Assembly (NCBI GenBank): GCA_964511645.1
Contig: CAZEGV010000005.1
Coordinates: 1-64,000 of the forward strand
Length of the DNA stretch: 64,000 bases
Direction: 5' to 3'
Source: CAZEGV01 sp964511645
GTDB lineage: Bacteria > Bacteroidota > Bacteroidia > Cytophagales > JAAEPT01
Shown here: positions 45,214 to 54,829 of the stretch, in pieces
How positions within the stretch are numbered: position 1 is the stretch's first letter
How the letters are laid out: every line of letters begins with the position of its first letter
Notes under the pieces: model-generated
What the model saw: the letters and a program-made list of their open reading frames with translations, nothing else
What the model was told of the DNA's origin: nothing
Database searches by the model: none
Program-made: the position numbers and the translations under genes

Positions 45214-45948
45214 ATGACAAAACTTCTTAACTTTTCATTAATAGAAATAGAAAAATGTCACTCTACCAATGCTATGATGACTGAATTAATTCGTAATAAC
45301 ACAGCCGAAGAAGGCACAGTACTTCGTGCTGATTACCAATCAAAAGGGAAAGGACAGCGAGAGAACACATGGCAATCTAACAAGGATGAAAATTTACTTT
45401 TTAGCTTATGCTTAAGCCCTAAGATACTTCCTTTAAAGAACATCTTTCATCTTACTATCATTACCTCCCTAGCATTGATAGAGACCTTAAACCACTATAA
45501 GGTGCAAGCATCAATCAAGTGGCCAAACGATATCTATGTGGATGATAACAAAATTTGCGGAGTACTAATCGAAAACATACTAAAAGGTAACCGATTAGAA
45601 AAATCTATTATAGGTATAGGACTAAATGTTAATCAAAAAGATTTTGGGGAATTAAGTGCTAGCTCTATCTATTTAGAATCATCGCACAAAGAAAATATCA
45701 GTAATGTTTTAGATGTATTTTTGAAATTTATAAAAAAATATTATACTTTTTTATTAAATGAGGAAATGTCATTATTAATGAAATTATACCATCTATATCT
45801 TTACCAACGTAACAAATGGGCAAATTATAATGACGGAGAAGATTTTAAAGGAAAAATAACTGGGGTAAATGAAAATGGGTTACTAGAAGTAGAAAAAAAA
45901 TCAGGGGATACGTTCTTTTATTCTTTAAAAGAGATTAAATTTATTTAG
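45214..45948 (+). CDS. birA: Biotin-[acetyl-CoA-carboxylase] ligase
   Basis: The enzyme activates biotin and attaches it to carrier proteins. The 244-residue protein is the short form without an N-terminal repressor helix-turn-helix. Visible motifs are CHSTNAMMTELI, the biotin loop KGKGQRENTW (a variant of GRGRxGRxW), ASIKWPNDIYVDDNKICGVLIEN, and a small C-terminal SH3-like domain. Confidence 0.93.
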   Translation: MTKLLNFSLIEIEKCHSTNAMMTELIRNNTAEEGTVLRADYQSKGKGQRENTWQSNKDENLLFSLCLSPKILPLKNIFHLTIITSLALIETLNHYKVQASIKWPNDIYVDDNKICGVLIENILKGNRLEKSIIGIGLNVNQKDFGELSASSIYLESSHKENISNVLDVFLKFIKKYYTFLLNEEMSLLMKLYHLYLYQRNKWANYNDGEDFKGKITGVNENGLLEVEKKSGDTFFYSLKEIKFI

Positions 45949-46019
45949 GACGGGGGTGATTTCCAATACAACAATACCGTACTTTTAACAAAATTCAAAG
46001 TAACAAACCCTTAGCCAAA

Positions 46020-46597
46020 ATGAATATTCCAATTGCATTGATTTTATTACGTCTTTTAATTGCTCCTATAATTTTGAGTCTGGCCTATTTCATTGGAGAA
46101 GGTGCCAAAATAAGTATAGTAATATTAATGTATTTAGGGCTAATATCTGATATATTTGATGGGATTATAGCTCGGAAACAAAATATCTCTACTACAAAAC
46201 TAAGAAGAATGGATAGTCAAACTGATATGATATTTTGGCTATCTATTGGGATTTCTACTTGGGTCTTGTTCCCGAGACTCATCTCTGATAACTCCATAGC
46301 CATTTGGATGATATTAGGTATGGAGGGTGCTGTTTATATTATAAGGCCTGTACCCATGCTTTTTTATCAAAAACATGGGGAGTTACACTATTGATTGCTT
46401 TCACATCACTAATTGGATTTAATCATGCAGGCATTCCGTTTTCAGTAGCCATAATTATGGGATTAATTTCTCATATCGACAGGATACTAATAACGCTGAT
46501 ATTACCGAAATGGTCTCACGATATCCCAAGTGCTTACCATGCTTACCTCATCCGAAAAGGAATTAACTTTAAGCGAAATAAATATCTAAATGGTTGA
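46020..46597 (+). pseudogene. CDP-alcohol phosphatidyltransferase family protein, frameshifted
   Basis: Two overlapping frames together give one protein of about 190 residues. The first (46020-46394) contains the CDP-alcohol motif DIFDGIIARKQNISTTKLRRMDSQTD, with Leu where the DGxxARx8GxxxDxxxD signature has Gly, and several membrane helices up to about 46340. The second frame supplies the missing C-terminal helices (SKTWGVTLLIAFTSLIGF and beyond) to 46597. The switch lies near 46335-46355 and looks like a short indel. If real, the gene is broken; a sequencing error is possible. The substrate alcohol is unknown. Confidence 0.75.
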
Positions 46598-46624
46598 AAA
46601 ACAACGCTTACAATTCGTAAAATA

Positions 46625-46663
46625 TAGCACTCTTGTAATTATTCACTAATTAAAAGAGTGCTA
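46625..46663 (+). terminator. Hairpin after the CDP-alcohol phosphatidyltransferase gene
   Basis: Arms TAGCACTCTT-G-TAATT and AATTA-A-AAGAGTGCTA form a 16-bp stem with one internal mismatch and a 7-nt loop. No T tract follows; it abuts copy E of the dispersed element by overlap at 46663-46664. It may end transcription, but without a U tract this is uncertain. Confidence 0.5.
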
Positions 46664-46774
46664 CGTTAGGGATAGAGCGGTTTGTCTGAAATCCTTTCCG
46701 ATTTTTTTATCGGGAAGATTGAGTAGCGAAAGCCTGACCCCGTCTCGCCTTTTTCGGCGTACGGAGGAACGCCC
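46664..46774 (+). repeat. Dispersed structured element, copy E
   Basis: The closing stem is CGTT (46664-46667) with AACG (46768-46771). Between them lie AGGGATAGAGCGG...GAAATCC, the inner stem TTTCCGAT / ATCGGGAA, GATTGAGTAGCGAAAGCCTGACC, and the CGCC-TTTTTC-GGCG mini-hairpin. The 5' block has a short insertion after GATAG. The element ends 12 bp before the stop codon of convergent purB. Confidence 0.7.
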
Positions 46775-46786
46775 AAAACTATCTCA

Positions 46787-48133
46787 CTAAAATATTCCTG
46801 TAAAATTATGAGGAGTAATTACCCTAAGCTCTGCTTTAATCTCTTCTGAAACATCTAGTGTCTCTATAAAGGATGCAATAGTATCTGCAGTGATTGCTTC
46901 GTTTTTACGTGTTAGTTCCTTAAGTGCTTCGTAAGGATTTGGGTATGCTTCTCTTCTTAATACCGTCTGGATAGCTTCTGCGACTACTGCCCAATTGTCC
47001 TCCAAGTCTTTTTTGATAGCGTCTTCATTAATCAAAAGCTTATTTAAACCTTTTAATAATGAGTTTAATGCGATTTGGGTATGTCCAATCGGCACACCTA
47101 CGTTACGCAATACGGTAGAGTCTGTTAGGTCACGTTGTAAACGGGATATAGGGAGTTTTTGAGATAGGTGTTCATAAATTGCGTTTGCAATCCCTAAATT
47201 ACCTTCTGCATTTTCAAAATCAATTGGGTTTACTTTATGAGGCATTGCCGATGAACCAATTTCTCCTTTTTTGATTTTTTGTTTAAAATATCCCATCGAT
47301 ACGTATTGCCATATATCACGGCTAAGGTCTATCAGGATGGTATCAATACGTTTGATAGCGTCAAACATTGCTCCAAGGTTGTCGTAATGTTCGATTTGGG
47401 TGGTATGCTGACTGCGAGAAAGTCCTAGGGTGTTATTTACAAAATTGTTAGCGAATTTTTGCCAATCAATATTTGGATAGGCGACATGATGAGCATTAAA
47501 ATTTCCTGTAGCCCCGCCAAATTTAGCTGAAAAAGGCACAGTTTTCAATTGGGCTAATTGTGCTTCTATACGTTCATGAAATACTAAAAATTCTTTCCCT
47601 AATTTGGTAGGTGAAGCAGGTTGTCCATGTGTCTTAGCAAGCATCGGTATCTTTTTCCACTCAGTAGCTAGTGATTTTATTTTGGTTTGTACTTGCGTCA
47701 GAAGTGGGAGTAATTCGTTTTGTATTCCTTCTTTTAGCGAAAGCGGAACAGATGTATTATTAATATCTTGAGAGGTAAGTCCAAAGTGAATAAACTCTTT
47801 GTACTTGCTAATGTTTAATTTATCAAAGGCATCTTTTATAAAATATTCTACTGCTTTTACATCGTGGTTAGTGATGGCTTCTTTATCCTTAATCCATAAG
47901 GCATCAGCTTCCGAAAACTCAGTATAAAGTTTTCTTAAATCACCAAAAATGTTTTTATCAAAGCTTTTTAATTGTGGTAACGGAAGTTCGCACAAAGCAA
48001 TGAAATACTCAACTTCTACACGTACACGATAATTGATAAGTCCAAACTCTGAGTAATACTTGGCAGTACCCGCAGTGTGTCGTCTATAACGCCCGTCAAT
48101 TGGTGATACAGCAGTAAGTGAAGTTAATTTCAT
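46787..48133 (-). CDS. purB: Adenylosuccinate lyase
   Basis: PurB cleaves SAICAR and adenylosuccinate in purine synthesis. The 448 residues from the ATG at 48133 begin MKLTSLTAVSPIDGRYR as in other PurB proteins; the frame extends nine codons further without homology. Motifs include TSQDINNTSVPLSL, KTHGQPASPT, and the signature loop GSSAMPHKVNPIDFENAEGN with the catalytic Ser. Confidence 0.96.
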   Translation of the reverse strand: MKLTSLTAVSPIDGRYRRHTAGTAKYYSEFGLINYRVRVEVEYFIALCELPLPQLKSFDKNIFGDLRKLYTEFSEADALWIKDKEAITNHDVKAVEYFIKDAFDKLNISKYKEFIHFGLTSQDINNTSVPLSLKEGIQNELLPLLTQVQTKIKSLATEWKKIPMLAKTHGQPASPTKLGKEFLVFHERIEAQLAQLKTVPFSAKFGGATGNFNAHHVAYPNIDWQKFANNFVNNTLGLSRSQHTTQIEHYDNLGAMFDAIKRIDTILIDLSRDIWQYVSMGYFKQKIKKGEIGSSAMPHKVNPIDFENAEGNLGIANAIYEHLSQKLPISRLQRDLTDSTVLRNVGVPIGHTQIALNSLLKGLNKLLINEDAIKKDLEDNWAVVAEAIQTVLRREAYPNPYEALKELTRKNEAITADTIASFIETLDVSEEIKAELRVITPHNFTGIF

Positions 48134-48214
48134 TCTTTTGTTTTTTTTATGAAAAGTCAAAGATACAAAATTCTATACTCCTCAAATAAGAGATTTTAAA
48201 TTATTTGAGAAATA

Positions 48215-48249
48215 AAAAAGTTCGCACCCTTAAGGGGTACGAACTTTTT
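48215..48249 (-). terminator. Terminator of the deacetylase-like gene
   Basis: Stem AAAAAGTTCG...CGAACTTTTT with an inner ACCC/GGGT pairing, followed by T-rich sequence on the minus strand, 29 bp after the stop at 48278. Confidence 0.75.
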
Positions 48250-48277
48250 AAAAGAATAATACTTTATAAAATTTATT

Positions 48278-50524
48278 TTATTTTATTTTTACAAATTTCA
48301 ACATTTTATCATCAACATTAACGTAATAGACTCCCTCAGCAAGGTCTCTGACATCAATATTAACATCTGTACTTGACGTCACTAAAGTCCCCATTTGATT
48401 ATAAATAAGTGCTTGAGTAAATTCACCTTCGACATGAAGAATAGTTTTTGCGGGGTTAGGGTACAAGCTTATTTTTCTTTCTTTTTTAGCCACTTTAGCT
48501 GTAGAAGTAATTAAGCCTTCAAAGTCGATATAATCAATATCTACACCGCCACCCATAATTTCAAGACGTAACAAATGCCCTCCAGCAGTAAGCGGAATTC
48601 GTGTAGAATACTCAACGTTTGCATAATCTGTATAAGAAGGTGTAAATTGAGTTGTCATTGTTGGCATCCAAATTTGATTGTCAATTTTCAACCTTACTTT
48701 TCCTACTGATGTTCCCCATTGATCTTCTTTTTGAGCTATTCGGAAAGTCACTTTATATTTGTCGGTGTTTTGTGCTATTATGGTGTAATCAACCCATTCT
48801 CCTGTTTCACAAAAGCTAAGTTTGTACCCTCCTATACCAGCACTAACCAAATCTACTTCGTGATTACTGCGGTAAGGATTACTAGACGGGCTTGGCTCCC
48901 AAGAAGTGTTTACTTCATGGTAGACTACTTCAGCATCACCTTGGTCAAAGTCTTCAACTTCTAATATACCTGGGATAGATATTGGGGTATTATTAAATGG
49001 CGTATGCCCGACAAAAAAATCAGAGGTAGTAATATAAAATTCGTCTGAAGTAGTTAATCCTCCTTCATCTTCCGCTGTAAAGGTAATGGTTTCTGTTCCT
49101 TCCCAACCAAGTACTGATGATATGGTAGCAATACCATTATTAATAGTGATTTGTACGTTGGTGTTTCCTGAGTAACTAAAGAGAAGATTATCATCTATTG
49201 TATGCAGATCTTCGAAAACATTTTTTAAATCTATATCAAAAGCTATAAAGTCAATTGCTAGGTTAGGATAGTCAGGAAGATAGTTTTCTACTACTGGATT
49301 TTGATTAGGAAGGCTTCCTAATTTTGTAATCTCTACATCACCGTCTTGAGGATACACATTAATATATAATTTATCAGATACTTGAAAAAAATCAGTTACT
49401 GTATTTCCGTCTTGTTGTACAACCCAAGTAGCCGCGATACCGTCTAAGTCTACAACCAGTGTAATGGGTGTTTTAATACTAAGCGGAGATAAATAACTAG
49501 GAACGTTGACGTTATATTGAGGATTAATGGTAGACCATGTAACAATTATTTTTCCTAACCCTGCATCATAATTAGCATTAGCTGCTGTTTTTATTTTTTG
49601 CATTTGATAAGTTAGTATTTCAGATACAGTCGCTACCCATAGCTCTTTTGTATCCATTTTAGACTTTACATAATCTATATGGGATCTATATGATTCTTCT
49701 TTGACGCTTCCCCATCCAGCATTTCCAACATTATGTAATTCACGAGTTGCCCACATGTTTTTATTCATAGCATGGTCAATTTCTTCATTGAGTTCTGTTA
49801 TTTGATCTGTTACATTTTTGGCTCTATCTATATCGTCAAATACTTGTACAGAAGTTCTAAAAAAACCATCTGCGTCTGGAAAAAAATTAGCAGAATCACT
49901 ATTTTCATATCCATTTCTGTAATAAGGTGCGTTACCATTAGTTGGTGAAGACCAACCAGTACGAGAAGCTAAGTAGCCTAAGCTTTTTAGCGTGTCATTA
50001 GCATGCTGTGTAAACCTATCATAAGGAAAAATATAAAAGATGGGCTTGAACCCTGTGCCATTTTCAATAGAGTTGTGTGCTTGACGTATTTGTTGATTAA
50101 ATTCTGATGAACTAGGATTCTCTCCCCAAGCTTGACCTACTGCTGCTCCACAAGGACTCCATCCTGCATTACCGATAGCGCAAGTGTGCGTGTGTGAATG
50201 GTTCATAATTTCATGACTATGTTGTGCCATCATAACATTTTTAGCGTAATCATACGCATCTGAATATCCATTGACGTTTCTTTGAGCTTCACAACTATTA
50301 GCAATGGCACCAAAAGTAAATTTAATACCACGATTAAAACAAATAGTGTCCGCATACTGCCAAATCCCATCTACAACAGCCGCACCATAGTCATCATGAA
50401 TAATAGAGTACGCTCCTCGAGCGCCACCTTTCCAGTCTGCAATGTAAGCTGTGGGATTTTGAGAGAGTCCAAAAAAAGTACTCACTAATAATATTGTATT
50501 TAGTATATGTTTTTTTAGCGACAT
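48278..50524 (-). CDS. Secreted polysaccharide deacetylase-like protein with CBM6-like and T9SS domains
   Basis: The 748-residue exoprotein has a signal peptide (about 1-21) and a NodB-like domain (about 25-300) with metal motifs AYSIIHDDYG and SHEIMNHSHTHT, as in polysaccharide deacetylases. A beta-rich middle follows (about 320-500). A CBM6-like module (about 510-670: VEDFDQGDAEVVYH, SFCETGEWVDYTI, VDIDYIDFEGL) precedes the sorting domain SLYPNPAKTILHVEG...YYVNVDDKMLKFVKIK. The substrate is not shown; chitin or another N-acetylated glycan is possible given the GH18 enzyme elsewhere in the window. It has its own terminator. Confidence 0.85.
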   Translation of the reverse strand: MSLKKHILNTILLVSTFFGLSQNPTAYIADWKGGARGAYSIIHDDYGAAVVDGIWQYADTICFNRGIKFTFGAIANSCEAQRNVNGYSDAYDYAKNVMMAQHSHEIMNHSHTHTCAIGNAGWSPCGAAVGQAWGENPSSSEFNQQIRQAHNSIENGTGFKPIFYIFPYDRFTQHANDTLKSLGYLASRTGWSSPTNGNAPYYRNGYENSDSANFFPDADGFFRTSVQVFDDIDRAKNVTDQITELNEEIDHAMNKNMWATRELHNVGNAGWGSVKEESYRSHIDYVKSKMDTKELWVATVSEILTYQMQKIKTAANANYDAGLGKIIVTWSTINPQYNVNVPSYLSPLSIKTPITLVVDLDGIAATWVVQQDGNTVTDFFQVSDKLYINVYPQDGDVEITKLGSLPNQNPVVENYLPDYPNLAIDFIAFDIDLKNVFEDLHTIDDNLLFSYSGNTNVQITINNGIATISSVLGWEGTETITFTAEDEGGLTTSDEFYITTSDFFVGHTPFNNTPISIPGILEVEDFDQGDAEVVYHEVNTSWEPSPSSNPYRSNHEVDLVSAGIGGYKLSFCETGEWVDYTIIAQNTDKYKVTFRIAQKEDQWGTSVGKVRLKIDNQIWMPTMTTQFTPSYTDYANVEYSTRIPLTAGGHLLRLEIMGGGVDIDYIDFEGLITSTAKVAKKERKISLYPNPAKTILHVEGEFTQALIYNQMGTLVTSSTDVNIDVRDLAEGVYYVNVDDKMLKFVKIK

Positions 50525-50690
50525 TTTTATTTCGTATTTAAATAATTATCTTTCTAAAACGCAATTCTTTTTAGAATTAACGCTTTAAAAGTCCTCATAA
50601 GGTAATTAAAAAAAATAACAACTCCTAAAAGAACAGTTGTTTTACGACAAAGTGATTTATTAAACAGATAAAAAAAATCATTCTCAAATA

Positions 50691-50729
50691 AAAAGGTACT
50701 ATCAACTTAAAATAGTGACAATACCTTTT
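50691..50729 (-). terminator. Terminator of gpmI
   Basis: Arms AAAAGGTA and TACCTTTT with an inner CTAT/ATAG pairing lie 15 bp past the gpmI stop, with T-rich sequence beyond the stem on the minus strand. Confidence 0.65.
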
Positions 50730-50743
50730 GTGAAAAGTTTTAT

Positions 50744-52261
50744 TTAAAGTAAAGAGTTTCCAGTCATTTCTGCGGGAACATCTACACCAATAAGCTCAAG
50801 GATTGTAGGAGCGAGATCCCCTAGTTTCCCATCCTTAATCTCTTTGTCATACGTCTTGTCTACCAAGATGCAAGGCACAAGACTAGTCGTGTGTGCAGTG
50901 TTTGGAGAACCATCTCCATTAATCATAAAATCTGAATTGCCATGATCTGCTATAATAATAAATGAATAATTATTTTCAAGCCCAGCAGTCACTACATCAT
51001 TTACACATTTATCAACTGTTTCGCAGGCAATCATCGCTGCTTTAAAGTCTCCTGTATGACCAACCATATCTGGGTTAGCAAAATTAAGACAGACAAAGTC
51101 TACCTCACCTTTTTTAAGCTCTGGGATAATAGCGTCACGAATATCGTAAGCAGACATCTCTGGTTGCAAATCGTAAGTAGCTACTTTTGGAGATGGGCAC
51201 AAGAGTCTCTTCTCTCCATCAAACTCTGTCTCTCTACCTCCTGAAAAGAAGAAAGTTACGTGAGGATATTTTTCTGTTTCCGCAATTCGGATTTGTTTTT
51301 TACCTGCTTCAGCAAGGACTTCGCCTAATGTGTTTTTAAGGTTGTCTTTATCAAAAACTACGTGCATTCCCTTGAAAGAATCATCATAATTAGTCATAGT
51401 GACATAATAAAGATTGAGTGCTTTCATGTCTTGCTCTGGAAAATCTTTTTGAGTCAAAGCTTGTGTAATCTCTCTTCCTCTATCAGTACGGAAGTTAAAG
51501 CACATTACAACATCTTCTTCTTCTATCTTAGTCAAAGCTTGACCATTTTCTGTAATTACTACAGGTTTCACAAACTCATCCGTTACATCATTGGCATAAG
51601 ATTGTTTAATAGCTTCTGCGGCAGAACTAAATTGCTCACCTACTGATTTTGTCATTACATCATAGGCCAACTTCACACGTTCCCACCTGTTATCGCGATC
51701 CATTGCAAAATATCTACCAACAATACTGGCAATTTTTCCTGTTGTTTTACTCAAATGATTTTCTAAATCTTTAAGATATCCTTCTCCTCCTTTAGGATCA
51801 GTATCTCTACCGTCAGTAAATACATGAACGAACAAATCCTCAACACCTACTTCTTTGGCGGCACTTGTCAGACCTTTAAGGTGATTAATATGAGAATGTA
51901 CGCCACCATCCGACAGCAAGCCCATTAGGTGTACTTTTTTATTATTTGCTTTGGCATATTCAAACATCTCTTTGATAGCCGACTCATCTTTTAAAGTATT
52001 TTCTTCAACGGCCTTATTGATTCGCACTAAATCTTGATAAACAATACGTCCAGCACCGATGTTCATATGCCCAACTTCTGAGTTACCCATTTGTCCTACT
52101 GGCAAACCTACTGCAAGCCCTGAAGCTTCTAGCTTACTGTTCACATATTTCCCATATAATGAGTCGACAAAAGGAGTTTTTGCTTGATCTACTGCTGATA
52201 CTTCTGGATTAGTGGCAATGCCCCATCCATCCATAATTATTAAGGCTACTTTTTTGTTCAT
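50744..52261 (-). CDS. gpmI: 2,3-bisphosphoglycerate-independent phosphoglycerate mutase
   Basis: This alkaline-phosphatase-fold mutase interconverts 3- and 2-phosphoglycerate through a phosphoserine. The 505-residue protein has LIIMDGWG at the start, the nucleophile Ser61 in GNSEVGHMNIGAGR, the metal region FNFRTDRGREIT, FANPDMVGHTG, and DHGNSD. Normal length. Monocistronic with its own terminator. Confidence 0.96.
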   Translation of the reverse strand: MNKKVALIIMDGWGIATNPEVSAVDQAKTPFVDSLYGKYVNSKLEASGLAVGLPVGQMGNSEVGHMNIGAGRIVYQDLVRINKAVEENTLKDESAIKEMFEYAKANNKKVHLMGLLSDGGVHSHINHLKGLTSAAKEVGVEDLFVHVFTDGRDTDPKGGEGYLKDLENHLSKTTGKIASIVGRYFAMDRDNRWERVKLAYDVMTKSVGEQFSSAAEAIKQSYANDVTDEFVKPVVITENGQALTKIEEEDVVMCFNFRTDRGREITQALTQKDFPEQDMKALNLYYVTMTNYDDSFKGMHVVFDKDNLKNTLGEVLAEAGKKQIRIAETEKYPHVTFFFSGGRETEFDGEKRLLCPSPKVATYDLQPEMSAYDIRDAIIPELKKGEVDFVCLNFANPDMVGHTGDFKAAMIACETVDKCVNDVVTAGLENNYSFIIIADHGNSDFMINGDGSPNTAHTTSLVPCILVDKTYDKEIKDGKLGDLAPTILELIGVDVPAEMTGNSLL

Positions 52262-52417
52262 CTGTATCTCTAAATTAATGTTTTTATCTTATCCACAAAA
52301 ATATGAAAAATATACACCAAATCAGAAGACTTTAATTAAAAACGCCTATATTTCAAATTATAATTATACGAAAGCATTGTCATTATGTTTGGTATGATTT
52401 TCGCTAAAGCTCTTGGT

Positions 52418-52810
52418 ATGAAGAAAAATATATTGTTTTCAATTTTTATTTCGATGATTGCCATTGCATCTTTTGGGCAAGATAACACTCAAAAAAATGT
52501 TAAATCGGCACTTCAAGTAGGTAGTTCTAGAGAAATCGCTCCTTACTTAGCTGCTTCCGTTGAGGTGAAAACTGACAAAGTGGAATCTACAATGAATAAA
52601 AATCAAGCTATGGTTGTGCTAAAAGATTTTTTCAGGGCACATTCTCCTAAAAGTTTTGAATACAATCACCTTGGAGAATCTCCTAGCGGGTCACTCTACG
52701 GAATTGGTACTTACCAAGCTTATGACGGGAGTTTTAGGGTATACCTAAAATACACTAAAGTGGGGACTACTTTCTATTTAGATACGATAGAATTCACAAA
52801 AGAGAATTAG
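52418..52810 (+). CDS. DUF4783 family exported protein
   Basis: The 130-residue precursor starts at the ATG at 52418, which opens a clear signal peptide (MKKNILFSIFISMIAIASFGQ); an upstream ATG at 52385 would add 11 residues. The mature part, with VGSSREIAPYLAASVEV, MNKNQAMVVLKDFFRAHSP and the TFYLDTIEF end, fits the DUF4783 family of NTF2-like exported proteins from Bacteroidota. Function unknown. Confidence 0.8.
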   Translation: MKKNILFSIFISMIAIASFGQDNTQKNVKSALQVGSSREIAPYLAASVEVKTDKVESTMNKNQAMVVLKDFFRAHSPKSFEYNHLGESPSGSLYGIGTYQAYDGSFRVYLKYTKVGTTFYLDTIEFTKEN

Positions 52811-52893
52811 TTTTTTTATCTATTTTTAATAAACTTTATTTACAAATAATCAGAAGAGAGTAGTTTCATTTTATCCCTACAATCAATAGACTT

Positions 52894-54045
52894 ATGGCAA
52901 AAATATTAATCATAGATGATGAAGCAGTAATTCGCAGTACTCTAAAAGAAATTTTAGAATATGAAAAATACGATGTATCGGAGGCCAAAGACGGAAGAGA
53001 AGGTCTAGAAATGATTACAAAAAATAACTATGATGTTGTTCTTTGTGACGTAAAAATGCCTAAAATGGATGGTACAGAAGTTTTGGCAAAAGCAATGGCA
53101 TTGGGTAAAGACACTCAATTCATCATGATTTCGGCTCACGGCACAATTGAGACAGCAGTAGATGCTACTAAAAAAGGCGCTTTTGATTTTATATCTAAAC
53201 CACCAGACCTTAATCGTATGTTGGTTTCTATCCGTAATGCGATGGATAAATCTAACCTTGTGCAAGAAACAAAAGTGTTACGCAAAAGGGTTAGTAAAAA
53301 ATTTGAAATGGTAGGAGAGTCTGCGGAAATGCTAGAAGTAAAACAAGCGATTGACAAAGTAGCACCCACAGAAGCTCGTGTAATGATTAATGGTGCTAAT
53401 GGTACAGGAAAAGAACTCGTTGCCAAACATCTACATTTAAAATCTACCCGTTCAAAAAAACCTTTGGTAGAAGTTAATTGTGCAGCAATTCCAAGCGAAT
53501 TGATAGAGAGCGTTCTTTTTGGACATGAAAAGGGTTCTTTTACGGGGGCTCAGAAACAACATCTAGGAAAGTTTGAGCAAGCTAATGGTGGCACTCTTTT
53601 CTTAGACGAAATTGGTGATATGGGACTTTCTGCGCAAGCAAAAGTATTGAGGGCTTTACAAGAAAATGAAATCACCCGAGTAGGTGGAAATAAAAAAATA
53701 AAAGTTGATGTTAGAGTGATTGCCGCTACAAACAAAGACCTTAAAAAAGAAATATCAGAAGGTAATTTTCGAGAAGATTTGTACCATAGACTGAGTGTGA
53801 TTGTAATTAAAGTGCCGTCACTCAAAGATCGGTCAGAAGATATCTCTATGCTGATTGAGAAGTTCTTGTCAGATATTGCCAACGACTATGGATCGCAAGA
53901 AAAAATCATTGATAAAAAAGCAGTCCAAGCATTATCTAAAATGGAATGGACTGGAAACATTCGTGAACTACGTAATGTTATTGAACGTTTAGTCATTATG
54001 TCTGATGATAATATCACGATTCAGGATGTAGAAAAATATGTCTAA
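52894..54045 (+). CDS. NtrC-type response regulator without DNA-binding domain
   Basis: The 383 residues are a receiver domain (1-120; phospho-acceptor Asp52 in CDVKMPKMDG) joined to a sigma-54 AAA+ activator domain (about 135-375). The latter has Walker A NGANGTGKEL, a sigma-54 contact loop GSFTGA (Ser for the usual Ala), Walker B GGTLFLDEIGDM and the arginine finger region. The chain stops at VEKYV, right after the AAA+ lid, with no Fis-type helix-turn-helix. It may act at sigma-54 promoters without an enhancer site. The next gene overlaps by 8 bp. No cognate histidine kinase is nearby. Confidence 0.92.
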   Translation: MAKILIIDDEAVIRSTLKEILEYEKYDVSEAKDGREGLEMITKNNYDVVLCDVKMPKMDGTEVLAKAMALGKDTQFIMISAHGTIETAVDATKKGAFDFISKPPDLNRMLVSIRNAMDKSNLVQETKVLRKRVSKKFEMVGESAEMLEVKQAIDKVAPTEARVMINGANGTGKELVAKHLHLKSTRSKKPLVEVNCAAIPSELIESVLFGHEKGSFTGAQKQHLGKFEQANGGTLFLDEIGDMGLSAQAKVLRALQENEITRVGGNKKIKVDVRVIAATNKDLKKEISEGNFREDLYHRLSVIVIKVPSLKDRSEDISMLIEKFLSDIANDYGSQEKIIDKKAVQALSKMEWTGNIRELRNVIERLVIMSDDNITIQDVEKYV

Positions 54046-54778
54046 AATAAGTCCTTTATCTCCTGCTGAATTAATGTTTTTGGCATCTCCCAATCATAGC
54101 AATGGAGAGGAGATGATGAGGGTGCACATCACTCACCTAATTATAACAGGGGTTATACAATTAGAAAAAACAAAAGATCCTATCAAAAATGGAGTAGGTA
54201 CGATGAATCATTTTCATGTGTCTAGAGGTATTAATTTTGAATCCCATGTTTCTCAATCTTTCGAGAATTATTTTTTATACCCATTTAGAGAACAAAACAA
54301 ACGTTTACCTTTGGGAGTTTATGCTTTATTTATTATCGGAAAATATAAAAATGGGATATCATTTAAAAAAGAACAGATATACCCAAGCTTACTAAATAAA
54401 AAATTATTAAAACCCAAATTCCTTTCTATATTCCACCAACTGACTAAAGAAGGGGAAAACGCACAAAACCAAATAAAAAACGGGCTAACGCAATGGAGAA
54501 AAGAAATTAAGCCCAGTTTTTACTATGAATTTATACAAAATTACGGTTCTTTATTTATTTTAATCGAAGACATTAACTGGAAAATATTAGAAGAAATTCG
54601 ATTAGATGTATTACAACAAGTACTTGATAAGGTAAAAGAAACAGAAAAAACCAACTCATCCAACAAACCATTTTTAAACTTTATGATGAGCCATTTGGCA
54701 AACGAGAAATTTTCTTTTTTAAGCCTTAGTGAAAATTATTACGATCATATTGCATTAGGTTTTGAAACCGAAATGTAA
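54038..54778 (+). CDS. Uncharacterised protein coupled to the NtrC-type regulator
   Basis: The protein has 246 residues, no signal peptide and no clear membrane helix. The start, LSPAELMFLASPNHSNGEEMMRVHITHLIITGVIQLEK, has the look of a small winged-helix repeat as found in GPP34 or TIGR04222-type proteins; this is a weak visual similarity. A central NHFHVSRGINFESHV and a Lys-rich helical C-terminal half follow. The 8-bp overlap with the regulator gene suggests joint action. Confidence 0.65.
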   Translation: MSKISPLSPAELMFLASPNHSNGEEMMRVHITHLIITGVIQLEKTKDPIKNGVGTMNHFHVSRGINFESHVSQSFENYFLYPFREQNKRLPLGVYALFIIGKYKNGISFKKEQIYPSLLNKKLLKPKFLSIFHQLTKEGENAQNQIKNGLTQWRKEIKPSFYYEFIQNYGSLFILIEDINWKILEEIRLDVLQQVLDKVKETEKTNSSNKPFLNFMMSHLANEKFSFLSLSENYYDHIALGFETEM

Positions 54779-54829
54779 TCTTTGACGGTCATTTCTCGTC
54801 AAAAAAAGATATATTGCATCTATTAGGAT

